A DNA stretch of 64,000 bases from Larkinella sp. C7 (GTDB taxonomy: Bacteria > Bacteroidota > Bacteroidia > Cytophagales > Spirosomataceae): the NCBI RefSeq assembly GCF_006149005.1, contig NZ_VBSL01000015.1, forward strand, positions 62,001-126,000, read 5' to 3'. The position numbers and the translations under genes are program-made. Positions 51,499 through 62,700 of the stretch are shown here, piece by piece. Under the pieces are notes generated by a model. That model was not told where the DNA came from. It saw only the letters and a program-made list of their open reading frames with translations, and did not search any database. The first letter of the stretch is position 1. Every line of letters starts with the position of its first letter.

Positions 51499-54440
51499 GA
51501 CTTCATCGCTAAAGCTTCGTAGAGTATTTCGGCCGGATGTTTGGCCTTGCGCCCCGTTCCATCCTTGATCTGGTGGCGGCAACTGGTTCCGGCTGCGGCA
51601 ATGATGACCTCCTCTGCTTGCTGACGAACTGTTGGAAATAAGACCAGTTCTCCGATTTTCATCGATACATCGTAATGTTCCGTTTCGTAACCAAACGACC
51701 CGGCCATGCCACAGCAACCCGACGGAATCAGGTGGACGGTATAATTTTCGGGCAGTGACAGCATTTTTTTCGACGGCACCAGCGACGATACTGCTTTCTG
51801 CTGACAGTGTCCGTGCAGTTTGATCAACCGTTTTTCAGTCGTAAACGCACTTTTCGAAATAGCGCCCTTGTCGATTTCACGGGCGATAAACTCCTCAAAA
51901 GTCAGCACACTTTCAGCAATCCGCCGGGCATCGGCCACCATCGACTCATCGACCAGATCCGGGTATTCATCCCGAAACGTCAGAATTGCCGACGGTTCGA
52001 TGCCCACCAAGGGCGTTTCAATCGTAATCAATGCTTTCAGCAGCTCAACGTTCTTTTCGGCCAGCCGTTTAGCCTGCCGCAACAAGCCTTTCGACAGAGC
52101 CGCCCGCCCGCTTTCGCCGTGTTCGGGAATGATCACCTCATAACCCAGTTTTTTCAACAGCAAAACCGCCTTTTTACCCACTTCGACATCGTTGTAATTC
52201 GTAAACTCGTCGCAGAAAAGGTAAACTTTCCCCGCCGTTCCCACGCTCTTTTCAATGCCTTTCGCCCACTTCCGCAGCGTTGTGCTATGCAGCAGCGGCA
52301 TTGTCCGGTCGGGGTGGAATCCAATCACCCGATTGGCTACCCGCCGAAGCGATTCGGTGCCCAGCACCGCGTTATACGCCCACGGCACCAGCGATGCCAG
52401 CCCCGACAAACGCGCAAAATTGGCAATCAGCCGACTGCGCACCGGCACGCCGTTGGCATCGTGGTAATGCTGGAGAAACTCCATTTTCAGCTTGGCCACA
52501 TCCACATTCGACGGACATTCGGCCTTGCAGCCTTTACAGGCCAGACAGAGGTCATACACCTCTTTAATCTCTTTGTTGTCGAAGCGGTTTTCTTTCGGCG
52601 ACAGCGTCAGCATTTCCCGCAGAATATTGGCCCGCGCCCGGGTGGTTTCCTTTTCGTTGCGGGTTGCCATGTAGCTCGGACACATCGTTCCGCCCGAGAT
52701 TTCGGTTTTCCGGCAATCGCCTGAGCCGTTACACTGCTCGGCGTGTTGCAGAATGGTCTGATCCTGAAACCGGAAAAACGTCTTGAAATCCGGGGTTTGC
52801 TGCCCGGCTTCATACCGCAGGAACGTATCCATCGGGGGCGTTTCCACGATTTTGCCGGGATTGAAAATACCGTACGGGTCCCAGGCCTGCTTGAGTTCCC
52901 GCATCAGCTCGTAGTTTTTCGGCCCCACCATGAGCGGAATAAACTCGCCCCGGAGTCGTCCGTCGCCGTGTTCGCCCGAGAGCGAACCGTCGTATTTTTT
53001 CACCAGCCGGGCAATTTCTTCGGCAATCATCCGGTATTGCCGGTGGCCTTCTTCGGTTTTGAGGTTGATGATGGGGCGCAGGTGAATTTCGCCCGAACCG
53101 GCGTGGGCATAATGCACCGCCGACATGCTGTGCTTCGTCAGAATCGCGTTGAAATCCCGGATGTAGTCAGGCAAATCGTGTACGTCGATGGCCGTATCCT
53201 CGATTACGGCAACGGCTTTGGCATCGCCCGGCAGGTTCGCCAGCAACCCCAGCCCCGCCTTCCGCAACGTCCAGATTTTTTTACCATCCTCACCATACAA
53301 TACCGGAAAATGATAGCCCAAACCAGCAGCCCGCATTTCGGCTTCCATTTCAACCGCACGCTGTGCAATGTCTTCCCGATTGGCCGCCCCCAGTTCTACC
53401 ACCAGAATGGCGCCTGGATCGCCCTGAACGAAGAAGCGGTTTTTGCGCTGCTCGATGTTGTCTTTCGTACACTCCAGAATGTAATGGTCGATCAGTTCGA
53501 CGGCGCGGGGCTGGTATTTCAGCGCAATCAGATTGGCCCGCAACGATTCATCCACGTTGTTGAAATGCACACACACCAGCCCCAGTTCTTTGGGAGGCAG
53601 CGGCACCACATTCAGCTTGATTTCGGTCAGAAAGCAAAGTGTTCCTTCCGAACCGGCAATGAGTTTGCAGAAGTTGAACGGCTCGGTACCTTCTGTAAAG
53701 GGGGCCGTTTCCAGCAGTTCATCCAGCGCATAACCCGTGTTTCGCCGTTCGATGCTGCGTTTGGGAAACTGCCGCCGGATTTCGGCCTGGTTGTCCGGAT
53801 TCGCCAGGATCTCGTTGGTTTTCAGGTAAATTTTATCCAGCAGCGACGCACTGCCATTTTTGTGCATACCCGCGTCGATCCGCTGGGCAAACGCAGTAGT
53901 TTCCAAAGGGCCAAATTCGGCTTCGCTCCCATCGGCCAGCAGCGCTTTGACGGACAGGACATGCTCCCGCGTTGAGCGATACACGACCGAGTTGGATCCA
54001 CAGGAATTATTCCCGACCATGCCCCCGATCATCGCCCGGTTGGCCGTCGAGGTTTCCGGCCCGAAAAACAGGCCATACGGTTTCAGAAAGAAATTCAATT
54101 CATCGCGAACTACGCCCGGCTGCACGCGCACCCAGCGTTCCTGCTCGTTGATTTCGAGGATCTTAGTAAAGTTTTTGGAAACATCGACGATAATTCCGTT
54201 GCCGACCACCTGTCCGGCCAGCGAGGTGCCGGCCGTACGCGGAATGAGCGAAGTGCGGTTTTCACGGGCAAAGGCAATCAGCGTTTTCAGATCATTGATC
54301 GACTTCGGAATGGCGACCGCCAGCGGCATTTCGCGGTAGGCCGACGCATCGGTAGCATACAATGTACGTTGGGTATTGTCGGTGTAAAATTCACCGTCTA
54401 ACTGAGCAGAAAGTTGTTGTAGCGTCTCCTGATTGACCAT
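51495..54440 (-). CDS. FAD-linked oxidase fused to Fe-S/CCG domain (D-lactate or 2-hydroxyacid dehydrogenase type)
   Basis: Large cytosolic or membrane-associated flavo-iron-sulfur protein of 981 aa. The N-terminal PP-loop FAD domain (about 30-200) has PRTAGTSLAGQVVGNGIIVD and GGMVGNNSCGSNS. The FAD-oxidase C-terminal domain (about 250-510) ends GEHGDGRLRG. A 4Fe-4S part follows with CNGSGDCRK and CLACKGCKAECPSNVDVAKLK, and the C-terminus holds CCG-type motifs (PSGCCGMAGSFG). This matches Dld/GlcD-GlcF-type fusions that oxidise D-lactate, glycolate or D-2-hydroxyglutarate and pass electrons on. An upstream TTG (54479) lies ahead of the -7 element, so the ATG at 54440 is chosen. Confidence 0.93.
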   Translation of the reverse strand: MVNQETLQQLSAQLDGEFYTDNTQRTLYATDASAYREMPLAVAIPKSINDLKTLIAFARENRTSLIPRTAGTSLAGQVVGNGIIVDVSKNFTKILEINEQERWVRVQPGVVRDELNFFLKPYGLFFGPETSTANRAMIGGMVGNNSCGSNSVVYRSTREHVLSVKALLADGSEAEFGPLETTAFAQRIDAGMHKNGSASLLDKIYLKTNEILANPDNQAEIRRQFPKRSIERRNTGYALDELLETAPFTEGTEPFNFCKLIAGSEGTLCFLTEIKLNVVPLPPKELGLVCVHFNNVDESLRANLIALKYQPRAVELIDHYILECTKDNIEQRKNRFFVQGDPGAILVVELGAANREDIAQRAVEMEAEMRAAGLGYHFPVLYGEDGKKIWTLRKAGLGLLANLPGDAKAVAVIEDTAIDVHDLPDYIRDFNAILTKHSMSAVHYAHAGSGEIHLRPIINLKTEEGHRQYRMIAEEIARLVKKYDGSLSGEHGDGRLRGEFIPLMVGPKNYELMRELKQAWDPYGIFNPGKIVETPPMDTFLRYEAGQQTPDFKTFFRFQDQTILQHAEQCNGSGDCRKTEISGGTMCPSYMATRNEKETTRARANILREMLTLSPKENRFDNKEIKEVYDLCLACKGCKAECPSNVDVAKLKMEFLQHYHDANGVPVRSRLIANFARLSGLASLVPWAYNAVLGTESLRRVANRVIGFHPDRTMPLLHSTTLRKWAKGIEKSVGTAGKVYLFCDEFTNYNDVEVGKKAVLLLKKLGYEVIIPEHGESGRAALSKGLLRQAKRLAEKNVELLKALITIETPLVGIEPSAILTFRDEYPDLVDESMVADARRIAESVLTFEEFIAREIDKGAISKSAFTTEKRLIKLHGHCQQKAVSSLVPSKKMLSLPENYTVHLIPSGCCGMAGSFGYETEHYDVSMKIGELVLFPTVRQQAEEVIIAAAGTSCRHQIKDGTGRKAKHPAEILYEALAMKS

Positions 54441-54463
54441 AAGAGTCTTCGTCCAAGACCGGA

Positions 54464-54471
54464 CAAAGTTA
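54464..54471 (-). promoter_or_regulatory. Candidate -7 element of the FAD oxidase gene
   Basis: On the minus strand TAACTTTG matches TAnnTTTG 23 bp upstream of the ATG at 54440. No TTG is seen at the standard distance. Its location supports the ATG over the upstream TTG. Confidence 0.5.
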
Positions 54472-54974
54472 ATTTGCAAAAAAAATCGGGTTCCCGACCT
54501 TAAAGGTACAAATTTTTCCAGTACAGAGTCCCAAACCGGTAAATACCAGACAGGACTTCGTATTTAAATAGTGCTATTTAATCCCCGACCTAGCCTACCA
54601 GGAAACGCTTCATAGCGAGCCCTTTACCGTATTTAACTACTGACCACTATGCAATTTAGGCTACTGCACCTTCTGGATGCCTGCCGAAGGGAATTCCTGT
54701 CGTTCATTACCATAACAATTCAGTAGATAATTTTCAGCTTTCCTTCATTGTATTATAAAGATTATTTATTGTAATTTGCTTAATCAGTTCAGAAATATGT
54801 TCTATAAAATATCATCACGGTACTATATACGTAAAAAAATGACAGAGACCCGGTCGAACAGTAACCCTACTGATTGATTGGGTTTTCCTCATTTGTACTG
54901 CGCTGAAATTTCATTGTATCATGGTTCTGCATCTGCTTACCAATTTCAGTTCACCTATTCTAATTTGTTAACCT
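54472..54974. other. Divergent intergenic region with an operator-like palindrome
   Basis: This gap of about 500 bp lies between the FAD oxidase and the SusC genes. It contains TTAAATAG-TG-CTATTTAA (54564-54581), a perfect palindrome with 8-bp arms suited to a dimeric regulator. No exact promoter pair for the SusC gene was found, and I see no gene. Confidence 0.5.
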
Positions 54975-57900
54975 ATGATGGATCACTTTATCAGATTCAA
55001 TCATGAACGTAAAGAAGTAAACGGCCCGCGCCAATACCGGGTGTTTCAAGTCAGAAAGAAAGCGTTGCTCCCAGCCTTTCTGTTGTCATTTGCGTTCATT
55101 CTCAGCCTGGGCTTCAGCCAGGCATTTGCTCAGGAGCGGACGGTCACCGGAACCGTTACATCGTCGGAAGACAAGGTTTCATTACCCGGTGTTACTGTTC
55201 AAATCAAAGGAACAACCCGCGGCACCAATACCGACGCCGACGGGAAATATTCCCTCACCAACGTTCCTGACAATGCCACGCTGGTTTTCAGCTTCATCGG
55301 GCTCCAAAACCAGGAGATCGCGGTAGGCAACCGCTCCGTTGTCGATGCCGTTCTGACTTCCGACACCAAATCGCTGGAGGAAGTCGTCGTCGTGGGGTAC
55401 GGTACGGCCAAGCGCAAAGACCTGACCGGTTCGGTTCAGCAGGTAACCGCCAAGGAGTTCAACCCTGGTATTGTTCCCAACCCACTGCAGGCCATTCAGG
55501 GCAAAGTAGCCGGGTTGGTGATTACGATGCCTTCGGGTGACCCCAACCAGGCGCCGACCGTTCGTTTGCGGGGCTATACCTCGCTGGCGGGTGGCAGTGA
55601 TCCCCTGTATGTGGTCGACGGCGTGATCGGTGTTCCCATTCAGACGGTTTCACCAACCGATATTGAGTCGATGGACGTCCTGAAAGATGCTTCCGCAGCT
55701 GCTATCTACGGTTCAAGGGCGGCCAATGGTGTCATCATCGTGACGACCAAACGCGGAAAATCCGGCAAGACCACGATCACCTTCAATAATTATGTTGGCG
55801 TTGAAACCATTTCGAACCGGCTGGATTTGCTGGATGGCCCCGGTTATCGGGCGGCCGTCAGTACCCTGAAAGGAGACTCTACACTAAGTCTGGACCGGCT
55901 CCGTTTTCCTGCCGGCAACTACAACACCGACTGGGTGAAGGAAATCACCCGGATGGGCGTGACGACCAACCACGACCTGGCCATTTCAGGGGGATCACCA
56001 GCCTTCAGTTACCGGGGCTCTCTCAACTACATTGGCCGCGAAGGGATCATTAAAAACACGGGCTTCGATCGGGTAACAGCCCGCATCAACCTGGATCAAA
56101 AGGCGCTCGATAACCGCCTGAACATCCAGTATAACCTGTCGGTGACCAACACCAACTCCAAACTGAACGACGACGCTATCATCGCCCGGGCGGTTACGTT
56201 CCTGCCAACCCTGCCCATTACCGATCCGACGGGGGCCAACAACGTGGGCGGTTATTACGAAGTAGGCGGTAGTTTCGACCTCTTCAACCCCGTTGCCATG
56301 CTCAACAACCAGCGATTCGATCAGCAAAAGCGATTATTGATCGGTGGGGTCAACCTGCGCTACGAGATCATCGACGGGCTGACCCTGGGCGTTAACGGCG
56401 CTTTCCAGAACGAGAATACCGACGAAAGCCGCTCGCGCGACCGCAGCATCAAGGCCTTCCAGACGACCAATGGCGAAGCCTACCGGAAAATGGATCAGGT
56501 CAACAACAAGCTGCTGGAACTGACTGCGACCTATACCAAAGCCTTCGGCCAGAACAACAGCAACTTCAATGTACTGGGCGGTTACTCGTACCAGAACATT
56601 GTTTATGACGGTTTTCAGGCCCGTAACGCCCAGTTTCTGACCAATACGCTCTCGTATGACAATCTGGGGCTGGGGGCCGGTACGCTGCTGAGTCCGGCGT
56701 CCAACTACGCGACCTCCTACCGGAATGCCACCACGCTGGCGTCTTTCTTTGCCCGGGCTACGGTGAACATGAACGACAAGTACAACCTGACAGCCACGGT
56801 ACGGCGCGATGGAAGTTCGAAATTTGGGGCCAACAACAAATGGGGACTTTTCCCATCGGTGGGTGCAGGCTGGACGCTGACGAACGAAGATTTCTTCCCG
56901 AAATCAACCACGCTGAACTACCTGAAACTGCGCCTGGGCTGGGGACAAACCGGAAATTCGGAAGGCTTGAAACCGTATCAGTCGCTCCAGTTGTATGGTC
57001 AGAAAGGCACGTATTACGATGGTGGGGTAGCCGACTTCCTGCCGGGCTACGGGATTACCCAGAATGCCAATCCGAACCTGAAATGGGAAGTGCTGACAAC
57101 GTCCAACGCCGGGTTGGATTTTCAGTTGCTGAACGGCCGTTTCTCGGGTACGCTGGAGTTCTACAGCAAGACGACCAAGGACATGCTGTACCGGTATTCG
57201 GTGCCAGCGGATGGGGTTAAATACTTCACCAACTTCATCTGGGCCAACGTAGGCACCATGCGGAACCGGGGTATCGAGCTGTCGTTCGGGGGCGACCTCA
57301 TCCAGAAAGAAGACTTTAGCTGGACTTCCCGCATCGTTGGGGCGTATAACAAAAACACGATTGTCAACCTGAAAAGCGATGAATTCGACTCCGGTCTGAT
57401 CCGTTTCAATGCGTTTGGTGGCCGTGGTCTGTCGGATGTGTTTGCATCCTACCTCTGGCCGGGTCGTCCGCTGGGAGAATTCAACAACGTTCCAACGTTC
57501 GTGAGTTATACCGCCGATGGCAAAGTGCTGCTGAAACCGGGAACGGGCGATCAGCCCACCACCGATGTGAGCAAGGCCGATGCGGCTACGGGAATCAACA
57601 CGCAGAACCCCATCTCCCAGGGCAACCCGCAACCCTTCCTGACGGCCTCTTTCATCAACTCGTTTACGTACAAAGGATTCGACCTGAACTTCCAGATTCG
57701 GGGTTCGTTTGGCAACAAAATCCTGAACAACCTGCGCTCGAACCTCCTGATTCCGGGGTCGATCCTGGAAACCAACATGCTGCAAGGCGTAGCGGATCTT
57801 CCGAGTGGGTATGGCACCAACGTGTTGTCGACTTATTGGCTCGAAAACGGAACCTATGCCCGTCTAGATAACTGGCAAATCGGGTACAACATCCGGACTG

Positions 57901-58106
57901 GTGGCAAATACCTGTCGGCCGCCCGGGTCTACCTCGGTGGTAACAACCTGTTTACGCTGACGAGCTACAAAGGGGTCGATCCGGAACTTCAGGTGAAAGC
58001 GGATTTGCAGAACGAAAGCCAAGCACCCAACAACATCGGGATGGATTTTAGCAATATCTATCCAAAAACCCGTTCGTTCCAACTGGGCCTTAACCTGACG
58101 TTTTGA
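54975..58106 (+). CDS. SusC/RagA-type TonB-linked outer-membrane receptor
   Basis: Outer-membrane transporter of 1043 aa. A long N-terminal leader precedes the hydrophobic signal core (LLPAFLLSFAFILSLGFSQA, cleavage near FAQE). Then come a carboxypeptidase-regulatory-like domain (about 55-130; LPGVTVQIKGTTRGTNTD), the SusC motif EEVVVVGYGTAKRKDLTGSV, the plug (IYGSRAANGVIIVTTKRGKS) and the barrel ending FQLGLNLTF. No STN domain, so no FecR coupling is expected. It is followed after 33 bp by its SusD partner and then two FG-GAP lipoproteins. A start at the second Met (54978) is equally possible. Confidence 0.96.
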   Translation: MMDHFIRFNHERKEVNGPRQYRVFQVRKKALLPAFLLSFAFILSLGFSQAFAQERTVTGTVTSSEDKVSLPGVTVQIKGTTRGTNTDADGKYSLTNVPDNATLVFSFIGLQNQEIAVGNRSVVDAVLTSDTKSLEEVVVVGYGTAKRKDLTGSVQQVTAKEFNPGIVPNPLQAIQGKVAGLVITMPSGDPNQAPTVRLRGYTSLAGGSDPLYVVDGVIGVPIQTVSPTDIESMDVLKDASAAAIYGSRAANGVIIVTTKRGKSGKTTITFNNYVGVETISNRLDLLDGPGYRAAVSTLKGDSTLSLDRLRFPAGNYNTDWVKEITRMGVTTNHDLAISGGSPAFSYRGSLNYIGREGIIKNTGFDRVTARINLDQKALDNRLNIQYNLSVTNTNSKLNDDAIIARAVTFLPTLPITDPTGANNVGGYYEVGGSFDLFNPVAMLNNQRFDQQKRLLIGGVNLRYEIIDGLTLGVNGAFQNENTDESRSRDRSIKAFQTTNGEAYRKMDQVNNKLLELTATYTKAFGQNNSNFNVLGGYSYQNIVYDGFQARNAQFLTNTLSYDNLGLGAGTLLSPASNYATSYRNATTLASFFARATVNMNDKYNLTATVRRDGSSKFGANNKWGLFPSVGAGWTLTNEDFFPKSTTLNYLKLRLGWGQTGNSEGLKPYQSLQLYGQKGTYYDGGVADFLPGYGITQNANPNLKWEVLTTSNAGLDFQLLNGRFSGTLEFYSKTTKDMLYRYSVPADGVKYFTNFIWANVGTMRNRGIELSFGGDLIQKEDFSWTSRIVGAYNKNTIVNLKSDEFDSGLIRFNAFGGRGLSDVFASYLWPGRPLGEFNNVPTFVSYTADGKVLLKPGTGDQPTTDVSKADAATGINTQNPISQGNPQPFLTASFINSFTYKGFDLNFQIRGSFGNKILNNLRSNLLIPGSILETNMLQGVADLPSGYGTNVLSTYWLENGTYARLDNWQIGYNIRTGGKYLSAARVYLGGNNLFTLTSYKGVDPELQVKADLQNESQAPNNIGMDFSNIYPKTRSFQLGLNLTF

Positions 58107-58139
58107 CCGTTGTTAATCAACTAACTACCAACTACGAAG

Positions 58140-59621
58140 ATGTTTAATTCAACCATACGAGTTTGGGGCGTCTGTCTGGCTCTGCTGCTGGCAGGCCAGG
58201 CCTGTACGAACCTCGACGAAAAAACCTACGACGTTATTCCGACCGACCAGTTTGGCCAGACAGCGGCTCAGCAAGCTGCGCTGATCGGTCCACTCTACAG
58301 TGGTTTGGCCGATTATTACGGCAACAGTGCCGGTTTGAACGCGGTAACGGACGAACAGATTGTTCCGACGCGGGGTGGTGACTGGAAAGACGGCGACAAC
58401 TGGAAACGGCTTTATCAGCATACCTGGGACCCGACGACCGACAACGGCCAGTTCAACGGCCCCTGGACCTGGTGTTACAACAACATCACGTCCATCAACC
58501 AGCAACTGGGTTCCATTACGGACGAAAACGTGAAAGCCGAGCTTCGGGCATTGCGGGCTTTCTTCCACTACAAGGCGATGGATATGTTCGGCAATGTGAT
58601 CATCGCCGATCAGGTGGGAACCTCCACCCCGGCTCAGAAAACCCGGACCGAGGTGTTTAACTGGATCGAGAAGGAATTGCTGGAGGTGTATCCCAAATTG
58701 AGTTCAACCGTGGGCGGTGCCTATTATGGCCGTTTCAACAAACCGGTGGTCAACATGATTCTGGCGAAGATGTATCTCAACGCGCAGGTCTATACCGGCA
58801 CGGCCCGCTGGGCGGATGCGGTTACACGTTGTGATAGCATTATTATGTCGGGTAAGTTTTCCCTGACGGCTGATTTGCTGGACAACTTCAAAGTGCAGAA
58901 TCAGAACTCACCGGAAATTATCCTGGCAACGCCTTTCGATAACTCGAAACGGGGTGGATTCAACGTCCATATGGCAACCCTGCACTACAAGCACCAGTTG
59001 ACCTATAACCTTCCGGCTTCTCCCTGGAATGGCTACGCAACCGTGGTTGAGTTTTACAACTCGTTCACGGCGCAGGATTTGCGCAAAAAAATGTGGATCG
59101 TTGGTCAGCAGTATGATGCAACCGGAGCACCCATGGACGACGATGGCATCCCGATGGTGATCACCCCCGAAATTCCGGCTTTCGAAATGCCAGCGGGTCC
59201 CGCGGGTCGTCTGGCCGGAGCCCGGAGCCAGAAATACGAGATTCAGCGAAACAACACCACCAACGACATGAGTAACGATTTCGTTATTTTCCGTTTGGGG
59301 GATGTCTATCTGATGCGCGGAGAAGCCAATTTCCGGCTGGGCAGAACGGCCAATGCGCTGGCGGATTTCAACGTGATCCGCAAACGGGCGGGTGTGCCGG
59401 ACTATACAGCCGCTCAACTCACACTGGATGAAATTCTGGCCGAGCGGGGCCGCGAACTGGCCTGGGAATACCACCGCCGTCAGGACCTGATCCGGTTTGG
59501 GCAGTTCACCAAAGCGTGGCGTTTCAAACCCGCTTCGGAAAAATACCGGGAGTTGTTTCCCATTCCGAGAGATCAGATTTCGCTGAACCCCAACTTAAAG
59601 CAAAATCCAGGTTACAATTAG
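58140..59621 (+). CDS. SusD/RagB-family nutrient-binding lipoprotein
   Basis: A protein of 493 aa. The lipoprotein signal ends LLLAGQAC, with Cys as the acylation site. SusD features are ELRALRAFFHYKAMDMFGNV (TPR region), NDFVIFRLGDVYLMRGEANF, ALADFNVIRKRAG and LAWEYHRRQDLIRFGQF, with the family C-terminal ending LFPIPRDQISLNPNLKQNPG. It pairs with the SusC just upstream and ends at a strong terminator, so the downstream FG-GAP genes may depend on read-through or their own promoter. Confidence 0.96.
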   Translation: MFNSTIRVWGVCLALLLAGQACTNLDEKTYDVIPTDQFGQTAAQQAALIGPLYSGLADYYGNSAGLNAVTDEQIVPTRGGDWKDGDNWKRLYQHTWDPTTDNGQFNGPWTWCYNNITSINQQLGSITDENVKAELRALRAFFHYKAMDMFGNVIIADQVGTSTPAQKTRTEVFNWIEKELLEVYPKLSSTVGGAYYGRFNKPVVNMILAKMYLNAQVYTGTARWADAVTRCDSIIMSGKFSLTADLLDNFKVQNQNSPEIILATPFDNSKRGGFNVHMATLHYKHQLTYNLPASPWNGYATVVEFYNSFTAQDLRKKMWIVGQQYDATGAPMDDDGIPMVITPEIPAFEMPAGPAGRLAGARSQKYEIQRNNTTNDMSNDFVIFRLGDVYLMRGEANFRLGRTANALADFNVIRKRAGVPDYTAAQLTLDEILAERGRELAWEYHRRQDLIRFGQFTKAWRFKPASEKYRELFPIPRDQISLNPNLKQNPGYN

Positions 59622-59639
59622 TGAAAAGCCTTTTCCTGT

Positions 59640-59666
59640 AAAAAGCCCGGGGTTTCCGGGCTTTTT
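59640..59666 (+). terminator. Terminator after the SusC-SusD pair
   Basis: AAAAAGCCCGG and CCGGGCTTTTT form an 11-bp stem with a 5-nt loop; the right arm supplies the T run. It lies 18 bp after the SusD stop and is symmetric, so it could act in both directions. Confidence 0.9.
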
Positions 59667-59773
59667 CTGTTTTAATCCATTCCGGAGTATTGGCGTTCAA
59701 TAGGATAAAACCGCCAACCAAAAGCAATTTATTGAGTACCTTTAAGACGTCATTCGACAGTTCGCTACAGTTC

Positions 59774-62700
59774 ATGCGCTATCTGGTTTTCTTTTTAATA
59801 GTAGGTTTTCTTGTCGGTTGTGGTGCTGTGGATACGCCATCGGAAGATCGGCTTTTTGAAAAACTATCGCCGGAAATAACCCACATCAATTTCACCAATT
59901 CGGTCGTCGACGACCCGGAGTTCAACATTTTTAACTACCGGAATTTCTACAACGGCGGGGGCGTCGCCATCGGGGATGTCGACAACGACGGCTATCCGGA
60001 CGTCTTCCTGATTGCGAACATGGGTGAAAACCGCCTGTATCTCAACCAGGGAAAACCGGGTGCCACTTCACTGGCATTTGAAGATATTACGGCCCAAGCC
60101 GGTGTCGCCGGCAAACGCGCCTGGAGCACCGGCGCGACCTTTGCCGATGTCAATGGCGACGGCTGGCTGGATTTATACGTCTGCAACGCCGGCATTCGTC
60201 CCGGCGACGATCGGGGCAATGAGCTGTTTATCAACAATGGAATTGGCAAAAATGGCACAGTGACCTTCACCGAAAAAGCCGCCGACTACGGCCTGAATGA
60301 CCACGGTTTTTCGACCCACGCAGCCTTTTTCGATTACGACCGCGACGGCGATCTGGACATGTATCTGCTCAACAACAGCTTCATGCCCGTCGGGAAATTG
60401 GGCTACGCTAACATTCGTTCCGAACGCGATTCACTGGGCGGTCATAAGTTATTCCGGAACGACGGTGTACGCTTTGCCGACGTCAGCGAGAAAGCCGGTA
60501 TTTACGGCAGCCTGATCGGTTTTGGCCTCGGCATCACCATTGGCGACGTGAACGACGACAACTGGCTGGACATTTACATTTCGAACGATTTTTACGAACG
60601 GGATTACCTCTACCTGAATAACCACGACGGCACCTTTCGGGAATCGGTGAAAGACGCCATGCCGCACCTCAGCCTGTCGTCGATGGGCGCCGATGTGGCC
60701 GACATCAACAACGACGGCCGGCTGGATATTTTCGTGACAGATATGCTGCCGGGCAACGATGTTCGCTTGAAAAAGAATTCGTCCTTCGAGAATTACGACT
60801 TGCAGGAAATCAAACTGTCGCGGGATTTCCACTACCAGTATATGCAGAACATGCTGCATCTGAATCAGGGCAACGAACCAGCAAAAACCGGAAAAACCGC
60901 CATTCCGATGTTCAGCGACATCGCCCGGTTTTCGGGCGTTCACGCCACCGACTGGAGTTGGGGCGCCTTGATTTTCGACATGGACAACGATGGCCGGAAA
61001 GATATTTTTGTCGCCAACGGCATTGCCAAAGAAGTGACCGATCAGGATTTTATTCACTTCCTGGCCGACCGGGAAAACATGGCCCAGATTGCCCGTCAGC
61101 GCGCTTTCAACTTCAAGGAGTTTCTGGATAAGGCACCCGCGGAACCCATTCCCAATTACGCCTTTCGAAACGATGGCAACCTGACTTTTTCCAACCAGGC
61201 CGCCAACTGGGGCCTGGGCGAACCGAATTTCTCAAACGGCGCGGCTTACGGCGATCTCGACAACGACGGCGACCTGGATCTGGTGGTCAACAACGTCAAC
61301 TCTCCGGTATCGGTTTTCAAAAATTTATCGGTCGAGAACCACAAAAGCAACTTCCTGCGGGTCAAACTGGTGGGTGAGGCCAAAAACCGCAATGCCATCG
61401 GCGCGCGGGTGTTTTTGTATCAGAAAGGCCAGATGCAGGTGTTGCAACAAATGCCCAACCGCGGTTTTCAGTCGTCCGTTGACCTGAATCTGCTATTTGG
61501 CTTGGGAACCGGCAACGTGATCGACTCGGTAACGGTGGTCTGGCCGAACGACCGGATGCAAACCCTACGACAGCCCAAAGCCAATCAATTGCTGACGCTG
61601 AAACAGCCGGAAGCTACTGCCATTTGGAGAGCCAAAGCACCCTCACCAGCTCTTTTTCAGGACATTACCACAGTTTCCGGCCTGGATTATACCCATGAAG
61701 AAAGTCCGTTTGTGGATTATAACCGCGACCCATTATTGAAACAGATGCTCTCGACCGGAGGCCCGGCAATGGCGACAGGCGATGTCAACGGCGACGGGCT
61801 GGATGATGTGTTTTTTGGTGGTGCCTTCGGAAAACCGCATCATCTGTTTTATCAACAGTCCAACGGCCGGTTTGTGGATAAAACCCCGGCGGTTTTGCGA
61901 CAGGACTTGACCTACGAAGCCGTCGATGCGGTTTTCTTCGATGCCGATGGCGACAAAGACCTGGATCTCTACGTCGTTTCGGGCAGCAACGAGTTTGAAG
62001 CCGAAGCCGACGAATTGCTCGACCGGCTGTATTTGAACGACGGCAAAGGCGGTTTTGTCCGCGACGACCGTTTGCCGAACCTGAAAGCCAGCGGTTCCTG
62101 CGTCGCGGCTGCCGATTATGACCGCGACGGCGACATCGATCTGTTTGTCGGAACCCGGCTGATTCCGGGAAAATACGGTTTCAATCCGGCGAGTTATCTG
62201 CTGACCAACGACGGCACCGGCAATTTCAAGAACTACACCCGGCGTTACCTGCCGAACGCTGATCAGTTGGGCATGGTGACCGATGTGACTTGGAGCGATC
62301 TGAACGGCGACGGTTACCCTGAATTAATCGTGGTCGGCGACTGGATGCCGATTACGGTTTTTCAAAACCAGCGCGGAAAACTGGCCACTTCTGAAACGCC
62401 GAAACTGGCGGATTCGACTACCCCAGCTTCCGGCTGGTGGAATTGCGTCAAAGCCGGGGATGTCGATGATGACGGGGATATTGATCTGGTGGTCGGCAAT
62501 CTGGGACTTAATTCCCGGATCAAGGCAACGGCCAAAATCCCGGCGGAACTCTACACGGCTGATTTTGACCAAAATGGCAGCCTGGAGCAAATCATCAATT
62601 GCGCCGACGAAACCGGAACCTTGTATCCGATGGTGTTGAAGCAGGATTTGCAGAAAGAGATGCCTTCCATTAAAAAGAAATACCTCAAGTTTACGGATTA

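Noticed and set aside
51499-51717. N-terminal extension of the GT-C-like frame
   Set aside because: It runs into the FAD oxidase coding region; the ATGA overlap start at 51498 is the better choice.
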